A stretch of 64,000 bases of DNA from Amia ocellicauda (lineage: Eukaryota; Chordata; Actinopteri; Amiiformes; Amiidae), in NCBI RefSeq assembly GCF_036373705.1, contig NC_089863.1, forward strand, positions 35,353,227 to 35,417,226, read 5' to 3'. Position numbers and translations under genes: made by a program. Of the stretch, positions 22,536 to 33,059 are shown piece after piece (position 1 is the stretch's first letter; every line of letters starts with the position of its first letter). The notes under the pieces are model-generated. The model worked only from the letters and a program-made list of their open reading frames with translations. It was not told the DNA's origin and did not search any database.

Positions 22536-24370
22536 AACAAATCGTTAAACAAAAAAGGTTATAAACACATTGACTACAATACCGGTTAGTAAGACGAAGG
22601 TGAGTCTCTCGTTAGTATTATTAGTCAGACATTAAATAACTACGCAGGTTAGTATTTATGTCGGGTAACTTCTCGTTATATATATATCAGTCTCATTTAC
22701 GTTTAGGTGCCGAGAAAGATCCTATTTGTTACCACAATTTCCCTTAACTGATTATTATTCAATGATTAAGGATAGGCAGGGCCACCAATAATCTAATGTC
22801 TATTAACTTGTGTCAATTTCAGACTAAACAGTTAAACAGGAATGAGAAGATATTTCTCGGGGTTGACAGATTTTATTTCTAAAATTATCAACAAAACAGT
22901 TTAATGCAACACACATTTATATTTAAGAAAACTAAATGATATTACACATTCTAGAGTTATGAATCACAGATTAACATTTCTAATTGATTTCTCAAATGTC
23001 ATGAATCACAAACTCCAAACTGTTAAACTTATGTGAACTTCGTCGCAGAGAGGCCTCTCTGCCTTCGGGCTCAGATAACAGCACTCGGCACGAGGTCCGT
23101 GTGGTTTGGAACAAAGGCAGTCTGGTTCGGCTTTGTCCAAGAACTTCCACTCAGTCGATGCACCTGGAAGTTGGGGTTTCGGGAATGTAGAGTCTTTTCC
23201 AAACAGATTTTCCACTGGTTTGAATGCTCCAAGGTTGTGCACAAAATCTTCTTTGTAAGCAGGGTTCCACCGTAGTTACTTGAAGACAAAGTCTTTGAGG
23301 AAAGCAGGGCCCTGTTTATTCCAAGGGTCAAGTTTCTTAAGACTCAAATAGCTATTTAAGTGACTGACACTTTCGTATTCAGTCGACTTAGTCAATTGTC
23401 CAGCTGTAAAACTCCACTGATCAGGTGGGTCTGTAAAGTTATTTATTTAATAAAGTCCTTTAAAAGAATTCTTCGTACGGCTCAATCTCCTTCTCCCAGT
23501 TTAACTCTTCTGTTGCCGGCAAAGACTTGGTTGGTTTCTGATTCCGGTTCTGGCAACAGAGCTACAGGTTGAGCTGTGGCAGCGAGTTTCTGGTTCAGGT
23601 GAGAGAAAGAGAGAGAGAAAGACTGTCCGCTGTTCCTTAAAGTCTGTCAGATCAGTAGGTGATTGGTCCCTGAGTTCTTGAGATTGGATTTCGGTTTCAG
23701 CCCCCAGTGTCCTATTGGAGGGGGGCTTGATTTATGACTGATGTCAATCCATGCCATCTTTTGGAAATGCCGGTTGGCCCGGGTTCGTAGCTCTATGTCG
23801 GGATTTCGGCTCTCGTCCACTTCAAAGAGTTTTTATCACCTACAGGCCCCTTTCTCCAGACATCTCATAGCAGAATTCCAAACTATTTGGCCTCTTCTCG
23901 GTGCCATCCTCCCCAAAACTGTCACTTTGATGCAAACCAGTTCCAAGCTGATGAGCTAAGGAAATCTGATAACTTTGGGGGGGGGAGAGGTCTTCTTTAG
24001 ATCCGTGCTTCAGCTCAGAGCCCAAATGCTCTTATCCAAATACACCCAACATAACGCTACATATGTATGTATGTATGTATATATGTGTAGAAGGAAAATT
24101 AGAAATTATTTTCTTACACCTGTTTTTCTCTCTTGTATACTTAAGAAAGATACGGTCAAACTAGAAGATCAGCCCAGAAGATAGTTTGATTTCTGTTTGT
24201 TATTTACGATGAGAACCTTGGAGACAATGTCAAACGGTATGACCTACGAGCCTGTTCCCTAAAACCATGTGTTGACCTATGAACTCTGTTCTATAATGAT
24301 ATATGTTCTGCTTAGTTAGCCTTTAAGATAACATAGTAATGACTTTCTAGCATGTATGGATGTTTGTATG

Positions 24371-24447
<77 letters not shown>

Positions 24448-24484
24448 CCAATTGCTTTGACAATACAAATGAATTGAATTGAGA

Positions 24485-24547
<63 letters not shown>

Positions 24548-24655
24548 CTCAGCGATGACATCACGAGCCTCTCTCAGCTGACTGCTATGACATCACAGAG
24601 CACGTACATTCCGTTGCTTGCCGTCTGTCAACCATTCAGTCACTGCTAGCCAGAC
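22536..24655 (-). repeat. Long inverted repeat 1, right arm
   Basis: Reverse-complement partner of 14472-16560. Immediately inside it, at 22260-22531, sits another shortened copy of the same head (GCTCAGCGATGACATGACGAG, then CA/GACA microsatellites and ATGAATTGAATTGAGAG). The outer unit therefore exists at least three times here. Confidence 0.85.
24355..24450. repeat. TA/TGTA microsatellite
   Basis: A long AT dinucleotide run followed by TGTA repeats, adjacent to the shared CAATTGCTTTGACAATAC motif. Confidence 0.9.
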
Positions 24656-25214
24656 TGGCTGGCTGGCTGGATGGGGGGGCTGCTTGCTGCTGCTGCGTAC
24701 CTTAGCAAGCTTATTTGCTTGACCGGCCTTCCTACTCCTCTGCCCACATGCCCACCTATGCCCGATCTGCTGTTCACCTGGATCACAGCTCCGCCCCAAC
24801 AAGGCAGATCTTCCCAAAAATGGTACAAACTGATCCACGTTCCCCTCCACGGAAAGCTTTAGCCCAAAATAAGGGACACATTCTGTAACAACATAATGGA
24901 TGCCCACCCAACCTGTGACAAAACTTAGAAAAAAGAAAAACGGTCAGTCCTCCTGGGGGAGGGACACACAGCCACCCTGGCTGCCCAATATGTCAGCGCC
25001 TACCACAGCCTGAGGGACACAGTGACACACGAGCACCGGCTGTAAATATAATGTAAATACTCATTTGTAATGCATGTCATTGTATTTCAAAAAAGGAATC
25101 TGGAAATAGTAAACCAATTTTCTTTATTTGTATGTATTTAAGATCACATTTTATTACATTTTCTTTTTCTGTACTTGATAACATCTTATTGTGATTCAAA
25201 ATTCTATTATTTAT

Positions 25215-25415
25215 TTTCCGTATGTATGTATGTATGTATGTATGTATGTATGTATGGAAGGAAAGTTAGAAATTCTTTTCTCACACCTGTTTTTCTCTCT
25301 TGTATACTTAAGAAAGATTAGGTCAAGCTAGAAGGTCAGGCCAGAAGGTAGTTTGAATTTTGTTTGTTATTCACGATGAGAACCTTGGAGACAATGTCAA
25401 ACGGTATGATGGCAG
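25215..25415 (+). repeat. Extra partial copy of the LTR-flanking repeat
   Basis: TGTA repeats, TCACACCTGTTTTTCTCTC and GATGAGAACCTTGGAGACAA match 24062-24240 in the same orientation. This shows that the repeat next to the LTR-like unit is mobile or duplicated on its own. Confidence 0.75.
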
Positions 25416-25567
25416 CATCACTTACAATTTTGACAGCCGGAAGTCCCGCCCTCCCTACGTACCATAGACCGGAAGGCCCACCTCACCTTCCGGTTACCCC
25501 CACCTTTGAACCGGAACTTCTCTCTCCTTCCCATCACCCCCAGGGTTACCCTTTTACCCTCCCTTGT

Positions 25568-25703
25568 CAGCCATCTTGGATGATATCGGCCATATTGGAT
25601 GTCAGCCATTTGTAAGGTCATAGGTCATCTGGTAAGATGGGAGCCATTTTGTTACCATTTGTAAGGTCATAGGTCATTTGGTAAGATGGTAGCCATTTTG
25701 CTA
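25568..25703. promoter_or_regulatory. Clustered GCCATNTTG-like sites with a 49-bp tandem repeat
   Basis: Two 49-bp tandem units (25606-25654 and 25655-25703) share CCATTTGTAAGGTCATAGG. With the sequence just before them, they give several CCATCTTG, CCATATTG and CCATTTTG sites. These resemble the YY1 consensus (GCCATNTT), which is established knowledge; binding here is inference. The cluster lies beyond the 3' end of the leftward coding blocks of the virus-like element. Confidence 0.45.
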
Positions 25704-25841
25704 GGGTGACATCCATCATGGTGAGGGTCCGAGTGTACCTCACCCTGCTTGTGTGGAGGTGTAATGTTTTATAGCATAAACTGTGTTTTTAAGGTTATAT
25801 TGTCTTATGATACTGTTTTAGTAAATTAAAAAATACAAGTT

Positions 25842-26153
25842 TTAAATACACACATATATATTGGACTTGGTCATGATAGGGATGGTGTTTCCAAAAGAAC
25901 TCTGGAGAACTTTTTGAACAGCTGTAAAAGCAGGTACACCAGGACGTGGATCTTTATACAGCATTCTCTTGAGCATGTTGGGGAGGGCATCCACTGTTTT
26001 CACAATATCCTCAACCAGCAATGTCACATTAGGATTACTAGTGTCATACAAATCACCAAACTTGTGAGCTATTAGAGTGAGGATGGCATCTTCAAGCAGA
26101 GATTCCTCAAACATACGTATACATAAACCCACGGCAGCAGGAGTTTTCTTTCT
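25842..26153 (-). other. Leftward block 4 of virus-like element
   Basis: An open stretch of about 100 codons containing RMFEESLLEDAILTLIAHKF and PNMLKRMLYKDPRPGVPAF, ending in a stop. Its upstream border resembles a pyrimidine-rich splice acceptor. It is mostly helical in character, and I recognise no family. Confidence 0.45.
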
Positions 26154-26248
26154 CTGGAAAAAATATATATAATGTCTTATTGCAAAACAAATTTGTAAAA
26201 CATCTTATAAGGCTTGTTATTTATAACCTTCTCAATTAATTGTATCAC

Positions 26249-26779
26249 TTACTCATCTACACTTTCCAACAAGTCACTTAACCATCTCGAAGGTAGAGTG
26301 CATGTTTCTAAGCTATGCAAAAGAGATTTCACTTCTTTCTCAGTCTGTCTGGTGATGCATAGCCCACATAGGGCACGTGCAACACATAACACAACATTTA
26401 GAAAGTGGGTGACACTTATTTTGTTACATATAAGAGCGACACTACTCCAGACACTCCCTTGCTCGTGATCTAAAGTTAGACAGAGATGCTGTGCTTGGCT
26501 GGGGTCACCTATCAGACAGGCCTCACACTTATCAACTAATTCACGGCCAATACAATGTTGTAACACTAGCGCAATAATGCCCTTTATGGTGTGTGTCATC
26601 ACTAGTGTTACATGATCATCATAGTTTTTACAATTATATCTCGGAACTTCCCTGTCTGAATCAAAACTCTTGTGGGTTCTAGCAAGGCAAGAACAGAAGC
26701 ATGCAATGTTCAATCTTGTTCGGGGTCTTAAAGAGTTGACAGAGGAATCCATATCACTGGTGTCTGGTACTCCACTATT
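26249..26779 (-). other. Leftward block 3 with Cys/His motif
   Basis: About 175 codons. Near the middle is the motif CEACLIGDPSQAQHLCL, a C-x2-C ... H-x-C arrangement that could bind zinc. The block also has CFCSCLARTH and LCVARALCGLCI. Its upstream border follows TTCTCTTCATTAG, like a splice acceptor, and its downstream end overlaps a GTAAGT donor-like site. The role is unknown; a regulatory or replication-associated protein is inference only. Confidence 0.5.
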
Positions 26780-26877
26780 CTAATGAAGAGAAAAGAAAAT
26801 AACACTTAAAACTGTAATGTGTGTCGGTCAGTAAAGAAGTACACAACTATACACAGTTGTAGGACCTCTATATTTAC

Positions 26878-27051
26878 CTCTCTTTCCATTGATGGTCCAA
26901 CTCCATCATCAGTGTCTGAGGTTTTATCCTCCCTGCCATGTTCATGGTCCTTGTCATCATCTTCAGACTCATCACCAGTGTTGACACCTTCGTCTTCATC
27001 AGACATTGGGAGAGCATCCCTGGGGCTCGGAGGAGGAGCGCTGACACTATT
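26878..27051 (-). other. Leftward block 2, acidic linker
   Basis: A short block rich in Asp and Glu (DEDEGVNTGDESEDDDKDHE) after a Pro/Ser-rich start (VSAPPPSPRDALP). It is bounded by AG- and GT-type splice-like signals, and the composition suggests a disordered acidic region. Confidence 0.45.
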
Positions 27052-27211
27052 CTTTTGATAAACATACAAAGAAGAAAACATGCATTTAAATTCACTTTGC
27101 ATTGAAATTTATATATACACACATACGGCCTAACAGCATGTAAACACCGGCATACGTTTAAAATTAATAATAATATTCTAAACACGTTTTTAAAGTAAAA
27201 TAAAGTGTTAC

Positions 27212-27319
27212 CTCTTTTGGGTCCCTGTCTTCCGACCATCTTAATTTTGTGTTAGGTGCCCCCGCATCTTCATCAGCAGCGTGGTCGCTAGGGGGTGTCT
27301 TCTTAGCTGGTGTAGCCAT
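27212..27319 (-). other. Leftward block 1, N-terminal
   Basis: It opens with ATG (MATPAKKTPPSDHAADEDAG) and ends before GTAAC, a donor-like site. The start is supported by a TATAAAG on the minus strand at 27405-27411, about 90 bp upstream. The sequence is polar and probably disordered. Confidence 0.45.
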
Positions 27320-27404
27320 AGTGCGCTATGGGGGTTTCCACCAGTTACCGCAGACCTGTTCTGTCCCGAACGGGTGACATGTTTTCTGTGTTTACCAGCA
27401 TGCT

Positions 27405-27920
27405 CTTTATACTGTAAATGGTGGCCGGCGGCTCTACAGAGGAGGCGTGGTGTGGGTGGGGTTGGGGGCGTGTGTGGGGACACGTGGGTAAATGGGGGGC
27501 AGTGGCTCTACAGAGGAGGAGGAGTGTGGGCGGAGTTGGGTGCGTGTATGGGTGCCACGTGGGTACAGTCATTTGTACCCATTAGGCTCGTGTCCATAAC
27601 AAATATGTGATAACAATTTATCTCTCCAAATGGTCACCTCACCCAGTGTGTACACGTTGTTTTGAACGTGAGACCATGACCATAGCACGCATAGATACAG
27701 ATGTCTGTTGGAGATCAACTTTATCGGAGTGAAATAGACACCCCAACATACCGCCCCAACTGAATTCTGTAATAAGAACAACATTTTTGGCGGTTTCCTG
27801 GTATGTTATGTGGAATACAATTTTGTGTGATTCTTAGAAAAATTATGAAATACCATTTTGCCCCCCCATAAATAAGCCGCTCCAAGCAGTTAATTTTACA
27901 CATCCAATATAATATATGAA
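27405..27920. promoter_or_regulatory. Divergent control region with two about 74-bp tandem repeats
   Basis: Two imperfect repeats (about 27427-27500 and 27501-27570) each hold GGCTCTACAGAGGAGG, a G/T-rich stretch and CACGTGGGTA (an E-box type CACGTG). The second also holds GGGCGG (Sp1-like). A minus-strand TATAAAG lies on the left at 27405-27411, and a plus-strand TATA-like stretch near 27906-27920 lies about 25 bp before the rightward ATG. This layout resembles the enhancer/promoter regions of small double-stranded DNA viruses. The binding functions are inferred from motifs. Confidence 0.5.
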
Positions 27921-27937
27921 GGGACACACTCTTCATA

Positions 27938-28001
27938 ATGGCATCTGACTGGGGTCCATTTGATGAGGAAGAGCTAGTAAATGCGTTATCATGTATTGAT
28001 G
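27938..28001 (+). other. Rightward block 1, N-terminal
   Basis: A short ATG-initiated segment, MASDWGPFDEEELVNALSC, that stops at a GGTAAGAA donor-like site. The acidic helical start resembles a short interaction motif. It sits just after a TATA-like stretch. Confidence 0.4.
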
Positions 28002-28487
28002 GTAAGAATGTTTTTTATAGTAATAGAGTTGGGTTTAAAAGTGTTAGTATATCATGCATAGTTCATGGTTTGTATAATTTAAGGTGAGAGAGAACCGAGA
28101 TATTACAGCACAGAATAACAGAGCCGAGACTGTCGGGCCGAGCACCCCGCAGGGGACCACGGAGAGTGGAACTCGCAACCCCCAACGCCTACGTCCCGAA
28201 CAGCGCCTTCCAAACCGCAGGAGACACGTGTTCTGAAGGTGGGCCAAAGCAATGTGTTTAATGGCCAGTTTTATTCAGATTTCATGGTATGCCATAGAAC
28301 AAGTTGTTACATATTATAAATTAATTACATCTTCTAAAACATTATATTGTGTACATTTATGGGACCAATGTTTGTTTTTTGATTTGACAGTTGTTTAACC
28401 CACATAACTAAGCACTCCCCCACCCACCCCAAGTCACAGAGCAAACTTTGAATGGAGGTGTGTAACATTCACCGTTTTTACCAATGT

Positions 28488-28488
28488 T

Positions 28489-28519
<31 letters not shown>

Positions 28520-28521
28520 TA
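28488..28521. repeat. AAT microsatellite
   Basis: About ten AAT units between the small rightward blocks. Confidence 0.9.
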
Positions 28522-28590
28522 TTTTGTATTTGTTCGAAATGTAGTGAAAAGTCACTGTATAAAGTGTAATTGACATGTTTGTTTTATTAT

Positions 28591-29086
28591 AGCTAAAAAT
28601 GCGGCACAGCCTGCATTGCCCTGCTTGAGAGGCTTGTCAAGTGGAAAACAGGTGAAGAGATCCGATCGTGCTGATAAAGGGAGGTCCGTTCTACAGCGGG
28701 GGAGACAGCCACCAGTCACACAAAGGGGAAACACAGCGCCCAGAAAAGCCCTGAGTAAGACAAACCGGGTGGCACACGACACCACCGATGTGGGGGTGCA
28801 ATGTGTGAAAGTGAACCGACCGAGCTCCGCTACTGTAAAAAGAGGTAAACGGGGTAAAAGCACGGTTAAAGCCACCACTAGTGGGGATACTGAGATGAAA
28901 TGTGATCAATCACCCTGTGTTGACATACAGACCCCTGGTGATTGTAGGGCCCTGGTGTTTAGCAAGATATGCAGTCAGCTTGTGGAGGCGTTAAACACCG
29001 CTCAGTGCATAATACATGTTTTGACAAATTTGTTAAAACAAATAGGGAATTGCCCCGTTTCTGATGAGAGTTTGATGAATCTGTAA
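28591..29086 (+). other. Rightward block, basic Ser/Thr-rich protein
   Basis: An open stretch of about 160 codons after a TTTTATTATAG acceptor-like site. The first two thirds are rich in Lys, Arg, Ser and Thr (for example KRGKRGKSTVKATTSGD). The end is a predicted helix, LVFSKICSQLVEALNTAQCI. It could be a nucleic-acid-binding or virion core protein; the composition is the only support. Confidence 0.4.
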
Positions 29087-29173
29087 TTCACACTGTGAAT
29101 CAATCAGTCTCTGCAAGATCGAGAAGGGTTGTTACAAAAAACAACCAATTCTGAAAACAACAATTGACAAACA

Positions 29174-30390
29174 ATGAAAAAGGAGAAGCACAAAATCTGT
29201 CAGTCTGCTTGTGTAATTAGGGGGGTAATGCGAAATAAAATTAATGCTGCGAAAAGAATGCTGCGTAGGCTTAAATTTAGAACAAATGTGTCACAATTAG
29301 CACGGTCACAGACACTGTTGCACACTCTCCAGACGGGAGGCCATCCGGTAAACTTGGAAATTCAGGAATATATAGATCAGGATGTATCTAAGGAACTAGC
29401 ATCGGTAGCTAATAACAATGATAATCAGATCGGGGGTGGTGATGCTGCAATGTTAGAGATGAATAATGAAAATGATGAACAAATGGCTGAGGGTGGCGTT
29501 GGCGGGGACCCTCCTCGGGGGTTTTTGGAGATTATTCGTCGCTATGACCGAGAAATTAATAGGTTTCGGGGTATGGAGTTTTATGAAGAATTCAGGTTTG
29601 TGAACCTGGATCTGGTACAATCTTATATGAATGCTGTCCGTATTGTGCATGGAGCTGTGCAAGGATTGCTAAATGAAATATCACACAATGTGGGTCCTAA
29701 TGATTTTGTACAGCTGAGACCGAGCTCGGGGTCATTACATAATCCTTTCTAATCGAGGAGTCGAAATGTGGGGGAGCTGGACGCTGCAGATTTCTTAGAG
29801 AGCATAGCTAATTTACTACAAAGTCACAACAAAATTCTATCACATTTGAGTTTGCGAATAACGGTCACTGTGATTAGAAATATGCAAGGTGGTGGTGGTG
29901 CGCGGAGGCGCTTAAAAGGTATTTTATTTAGTAAAATAATAGACATAAACCAAGGTAACAATTTATGTTTTGCTGCCAGTGTGTACCGCCTGTGGAAGGG
30001 TAAAGAATGCACAGATTCCGAAATGTTAGATGGTGCCAAACGAATGCATAGCCAGCTAGGGTTTTCAATTCAGAAAAAAAAAATGTTTTTCAGATATTCA
30101 GGCATTTGAAAGACTATTGGGGGTCATTATCAAAGTATTGTACCATGAAAACGGATGGGAATATTTTACTACGGGGCCTACACCTATAAATTCTAAGTAT
30201 CCGTTGCTCTTATCCTGTATCAAGTGTTGCTCATTGCTTCGCTGTCCTCGTCCTGTACCCTCAGTGTTTTCAGAGCCCGTTCTTGATCTTGTAGAAATAT
30301 ATTGCAGAAGAGCAGAACTACAATCACACTTTTTCAATGCTATTGCTTTTTTCTACCTCCCTGGTGAGGTACCAATGCGGGAAGTTTGAG
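29174..30390 (+). other. PolB N-terminal-region-like segment of the virus-like element (fossil)
   Basis: Pieces at 29174-29752, 29768-30109 and 30098-30390 follow the order seen in the N-terminal region of PolB-type proteins of Polinton-like elements: a basic start, an FEEFRFVNLDL-type stretch, GGGGARRRL, an NNLCFAAS stretch, then a YFTTGPTPINSKYPLLL stretch. The polymerase domain itself is not visible. The segment is broken, and part of its end is repeated at about 42130-42180. Confidence 0.5.
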
Positions 30391-30726
30391 AGAGTATTTC
30401 TAAAATGTGTATGATCCAATACACACAGTTATTTAAAAAGCTGACGTCTTGTACATGCTCACCAGAACCAAGCCTAATTAAATAACACATTTAATATTAA
30501 ATAAGTACATGTGCAGTAGCCACTTGGACAATTACAGATCCCCAGGTCAAAACACAACAGAAAGACATGGAAGATCGTATTTTCAAATCACACCTGTGGC
30601 CCCCCTAACTGTAATTTGGTATTAGTGGGTCAAAGGATTTATTTAGTTCAAGTCATAATAAGATTATATTTTGAAAGGAAACACTACAGGATGTAATATT
30701 TAAAATGACTGTGAGTACCTTTCATT
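30286..30726 (+). repeat. Direct repeat flanking inverted repeat 2, left copy
   Basis: Matches 42120-42541 in the same orientation, with near identity from GTAGAAATATATTGCAGAAG to GACTGTGAGTACCTTTC. The right copy lacks a short segment near CTACCTCCCTGGTGAGG. The left copy overlaps the end of the PolB-N-like segment. Confidence 0.85.
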
Positions 30727-31056
30727 AACATTGTTTTAAAGGCTGGGACCAATATGGTGGAATATCTCCAACACACGGACATTGAGAGACTCGACCCCTT
30801 TGTGCTGCTGCTCAGAGACCAACTCTCAGTTGTCTCTGAGTAGGCTATGGATCAACTTCCTTTCCTAATATGAAGGAGACAATGGATACAAAACCTATAG
30901 GCAACTATGAAAAACAGGCGATTATTGTTATTCTTCTCATTATAAACTACTTAATACATCTCTCGCATAAAGTACAACAGGATAGTGGTGACGTCATTCA
31001 GGATTGGATTGCCATTGGTCAAAAGCCCTCTGAGAGAAATTGTGTGGCGACACTCC

Positions 31057-31245
31057 ACACTCTTAGAAGAAATTGTTCTGCACAGAACCATAAAGGGTTC
31101 CTCGAGTAATCGCTCTGGTGGATCCCTTTATGGTTCTATGTAGAACCCCTTCAAAGGGGTTACATGAAGAACCCCCAAACATAGCGTTCTATACAGAACC
31201 ATTCATTTTAAAATGTTATATATAGAACCCATTCAAAAGGGGGAC
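31057..31245 (+). mobile_element. GAACC-type palindromic MITE-like repeat (left arm)
   Basis: Begins ACACTCTTAGAAGAAATTG and holds repeated, partly palindromic AGAACC/GGTTCT motifs (GGTTCCTCGAGTAA, TATGGTTCTATGTAGAACCC). This is a style familiar from many fish genomes. It has no coding capacity. The mirror copy in the right arm is at about 41630-41805. Confidence 0.65.
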
Positions 31246-32442
31246 ACGTGCTATACCTGAATTTGTTTTCCAAATACAATCTTTAAAAAATGTATGAGTT
31301 CATATATACAAACACACATACACAACGAAAAAATCGCACTACTAGTGAACTAACTTCATTTACATTATATGCCACAACTCCTCAATTTGGAACTCAAAAA
31401 CAAGACATCTGATGTAAAAGTGTAAACTAATTACGAACAGCACTTTTGATTTTTATCTTCAATTCAGGGGCTACTTATTCGCACAGTAAACTGTATTCTC
31501 TCTTCAGAGTGACTGGAATGTTTTTGCCTACATTCAACTTAAATATGAAAGTTTCCAAAAACGGCATAGTTTTCTTTAAGGCTATTCAATGCCAAACACA
31601 AAATTCTCTCTGCTTTCAGTGCTTGTCCTTCAGCACAATTACACAGGTTCATGATGTTCTCATTTCAATACATTGTTTTCTTATTTAAACTATTTGACTT
31701 TGAGCTTACATTGAGAATAAAATCACGTTTGCAAGTAAAACCTGGCCAAGAAAGGAAGCAGCACTACAATAAAACAATACACAGAATACAAAGCAGTTCC
31801 TTCAAAAGTGAAAGTGATAAAGAGTGATGTCTGTCAGTAAATTACGTTGAGATCTATTGCATAATCTACAACACCTTATACATCAAACCCAATTTACTAA
31901 TATTATTGTTATGCATTAATTTGTCACATCTGCCTTTGTTGGTTAGGATAACAGTACAGGATCATCAATATGTACTGAAACGAAACCTGTCCTAGTAAGG
32001 TCGTGTCCTAACTGGATTTGACAGAGGAGCGTGTAGCTGCCACCACCTTTGGTTTACCGGACGGTCCGGTCGAATAACCCTGGAAGCTAAAATTAGTGAT
32101 GTTAAAGGGAGAGTGAAAAGCCAAGAGGAAGTATATAACCAAGTCTTTTTAATAACCAATTTAATACGCTGGGTACACAATGTGCAATTTAGGCAAATAG
32201 AATAACAATCACAGTATCACTAAACAATCCATAAAAAGTCAATATCCATTAAACAGTTAAGTTAATTTCTCCCTCAAATACATACGACCAATTATTATAA
32301 TAAAACCGCAATTGACCTTCATTAAAGAAATACTAAAAAAAAACATACAATAAACACCAATGTAAGTGAAAAGAAACCACAATATAAACATCAGATAAAC
32401 CATACAATAAACACACCAATATAAGTTACCACAATTACAACA

Positions 32443-32758
32443 GCAATTTCAACTATAAAAGCACACAATACAAACTCTTCAATGTAAAGCCAAAATTCAC
32501 AACAAGCCAAAAAAAAAAAAAATACAGAATAAAAGTATGAATGTTGTGTTGATGTGCTGCGTATGATGACATTGTCCCGGTGCTCCCGTTTGGTGCAGCA
32601 CACACACCTCAACACAACATTCAGTCAGTGCGAGTGGTGCGGCCGAGCAGTGTGGCGAAAAAAAAATACGATCTTCCAACCGCAATTTCAACTACAAAAG
32701 AACACAATACAAACTCTTCAATGTAAAGCCAAAATTCACAACAAGCCAAAAAAAAACA
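32443..32758. repeat. 160-bp insertion flanked by about 77-bp direct repeats
   Basis: The stretch GCAATTTCAACTA...CAACAAGCC plus its A-run occurs at 32443-32520 and again at 32682-32758. Between them lies a segment that matches the DNA just upstream of the hAT transposase at 48890-49026 in reverse orientation. The right arm (near 40080-40140) has one copy of the flanking stretch and no insertion. The event is therefore younger than the arm duplication, or was not transferred to the other arm. Confidence 0.8.
32539..32622 (-). repeat. 84-bp hairpin, copy 1
   Basis: Its ends, GAATGTTGTGTTGATGTGCTGC and the reverse complement, form a stem of about 20 bp around a GTCCCGGTGCTCCCG core. The same hairpin lies at 48931-49014. 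Confidence 0.75.
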
Positions 32759-33059
32759 AAAAAAAAACGGGTTAATTGCTGTTTTAGATCAATTGATTGG
32801 AATATAGCTAATAGGATCAGCAAAATCCAATCAATCAATCACTCACTTGGCCCTGTTACACAGACTGATTAATAGCAGTATGTTTAAGTCTAACCATAAA
32901 TTCATAAATTAAAGCAAAGACATTGTTACTATTGGCAAGGACTTGTATAAAACCAAGTTTAAACAATGAAAACATGTAATCAAATACACATAATCCCACA
33001 AACAAACACATATAGATTTAAAATAGAGTCAGAGAGCTCCCGTCAACTGAACAGCTCCC

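Larger units (their letters stand above)
25842..30390. mobile_element. Virus-like element with divergent coding blocks (Polinton/Maverick-related by its PolB-N-like part); broken
   Basis: Coding blocks run leftward (27319 down to 25842) and rightward (27938 to 30390) from a central control region. The leftward side has small blocks bounded by splice-like signals, an acidic linker and a Cys/His motif. The rightward side has a basic, low-complexity protein block and a region resembling the N-terminal domain of Polinton-type PolB proteins (GGGGARRRL, then NNLCFAAS, the position of a D-L-C-x-A-R-A motif). The remainder of a polymerase, capsid genes, integrase and terminal repeats are not seen. 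The recognisable part ends where the inverted-repeat structure begins. It appears incomplete. Age is unclear; the leftward blocks look little decayed. Confidence 0.5.
30727..33055 (+). repeat. Long inverted repeat 2, left arm
   Basis: Begins TTAACATTGTTTTAAAGGC and matches the reverse complement of about 39783-42112. The arm contains a GAACC-type palindromic MITE (31057-31245) and LTR-like promoter and leader sequence on the minus strand (GACCGGACGGTCCGG-region, near 32040). It also has an insertion that the right arm lacks. Overall arm identity looks very high, so duplication or conversion was recent. Confidence 0.85.

Noticed and set aside
14472-24655. Inverted repeats as pure assembly artefacts of hairpin reads
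   Set aside because: The spacers are not symmetric, and the arms differ by insertions, microsatellite length and base changes, so at least part of the symmetry is real. Read-level proof is not available here.
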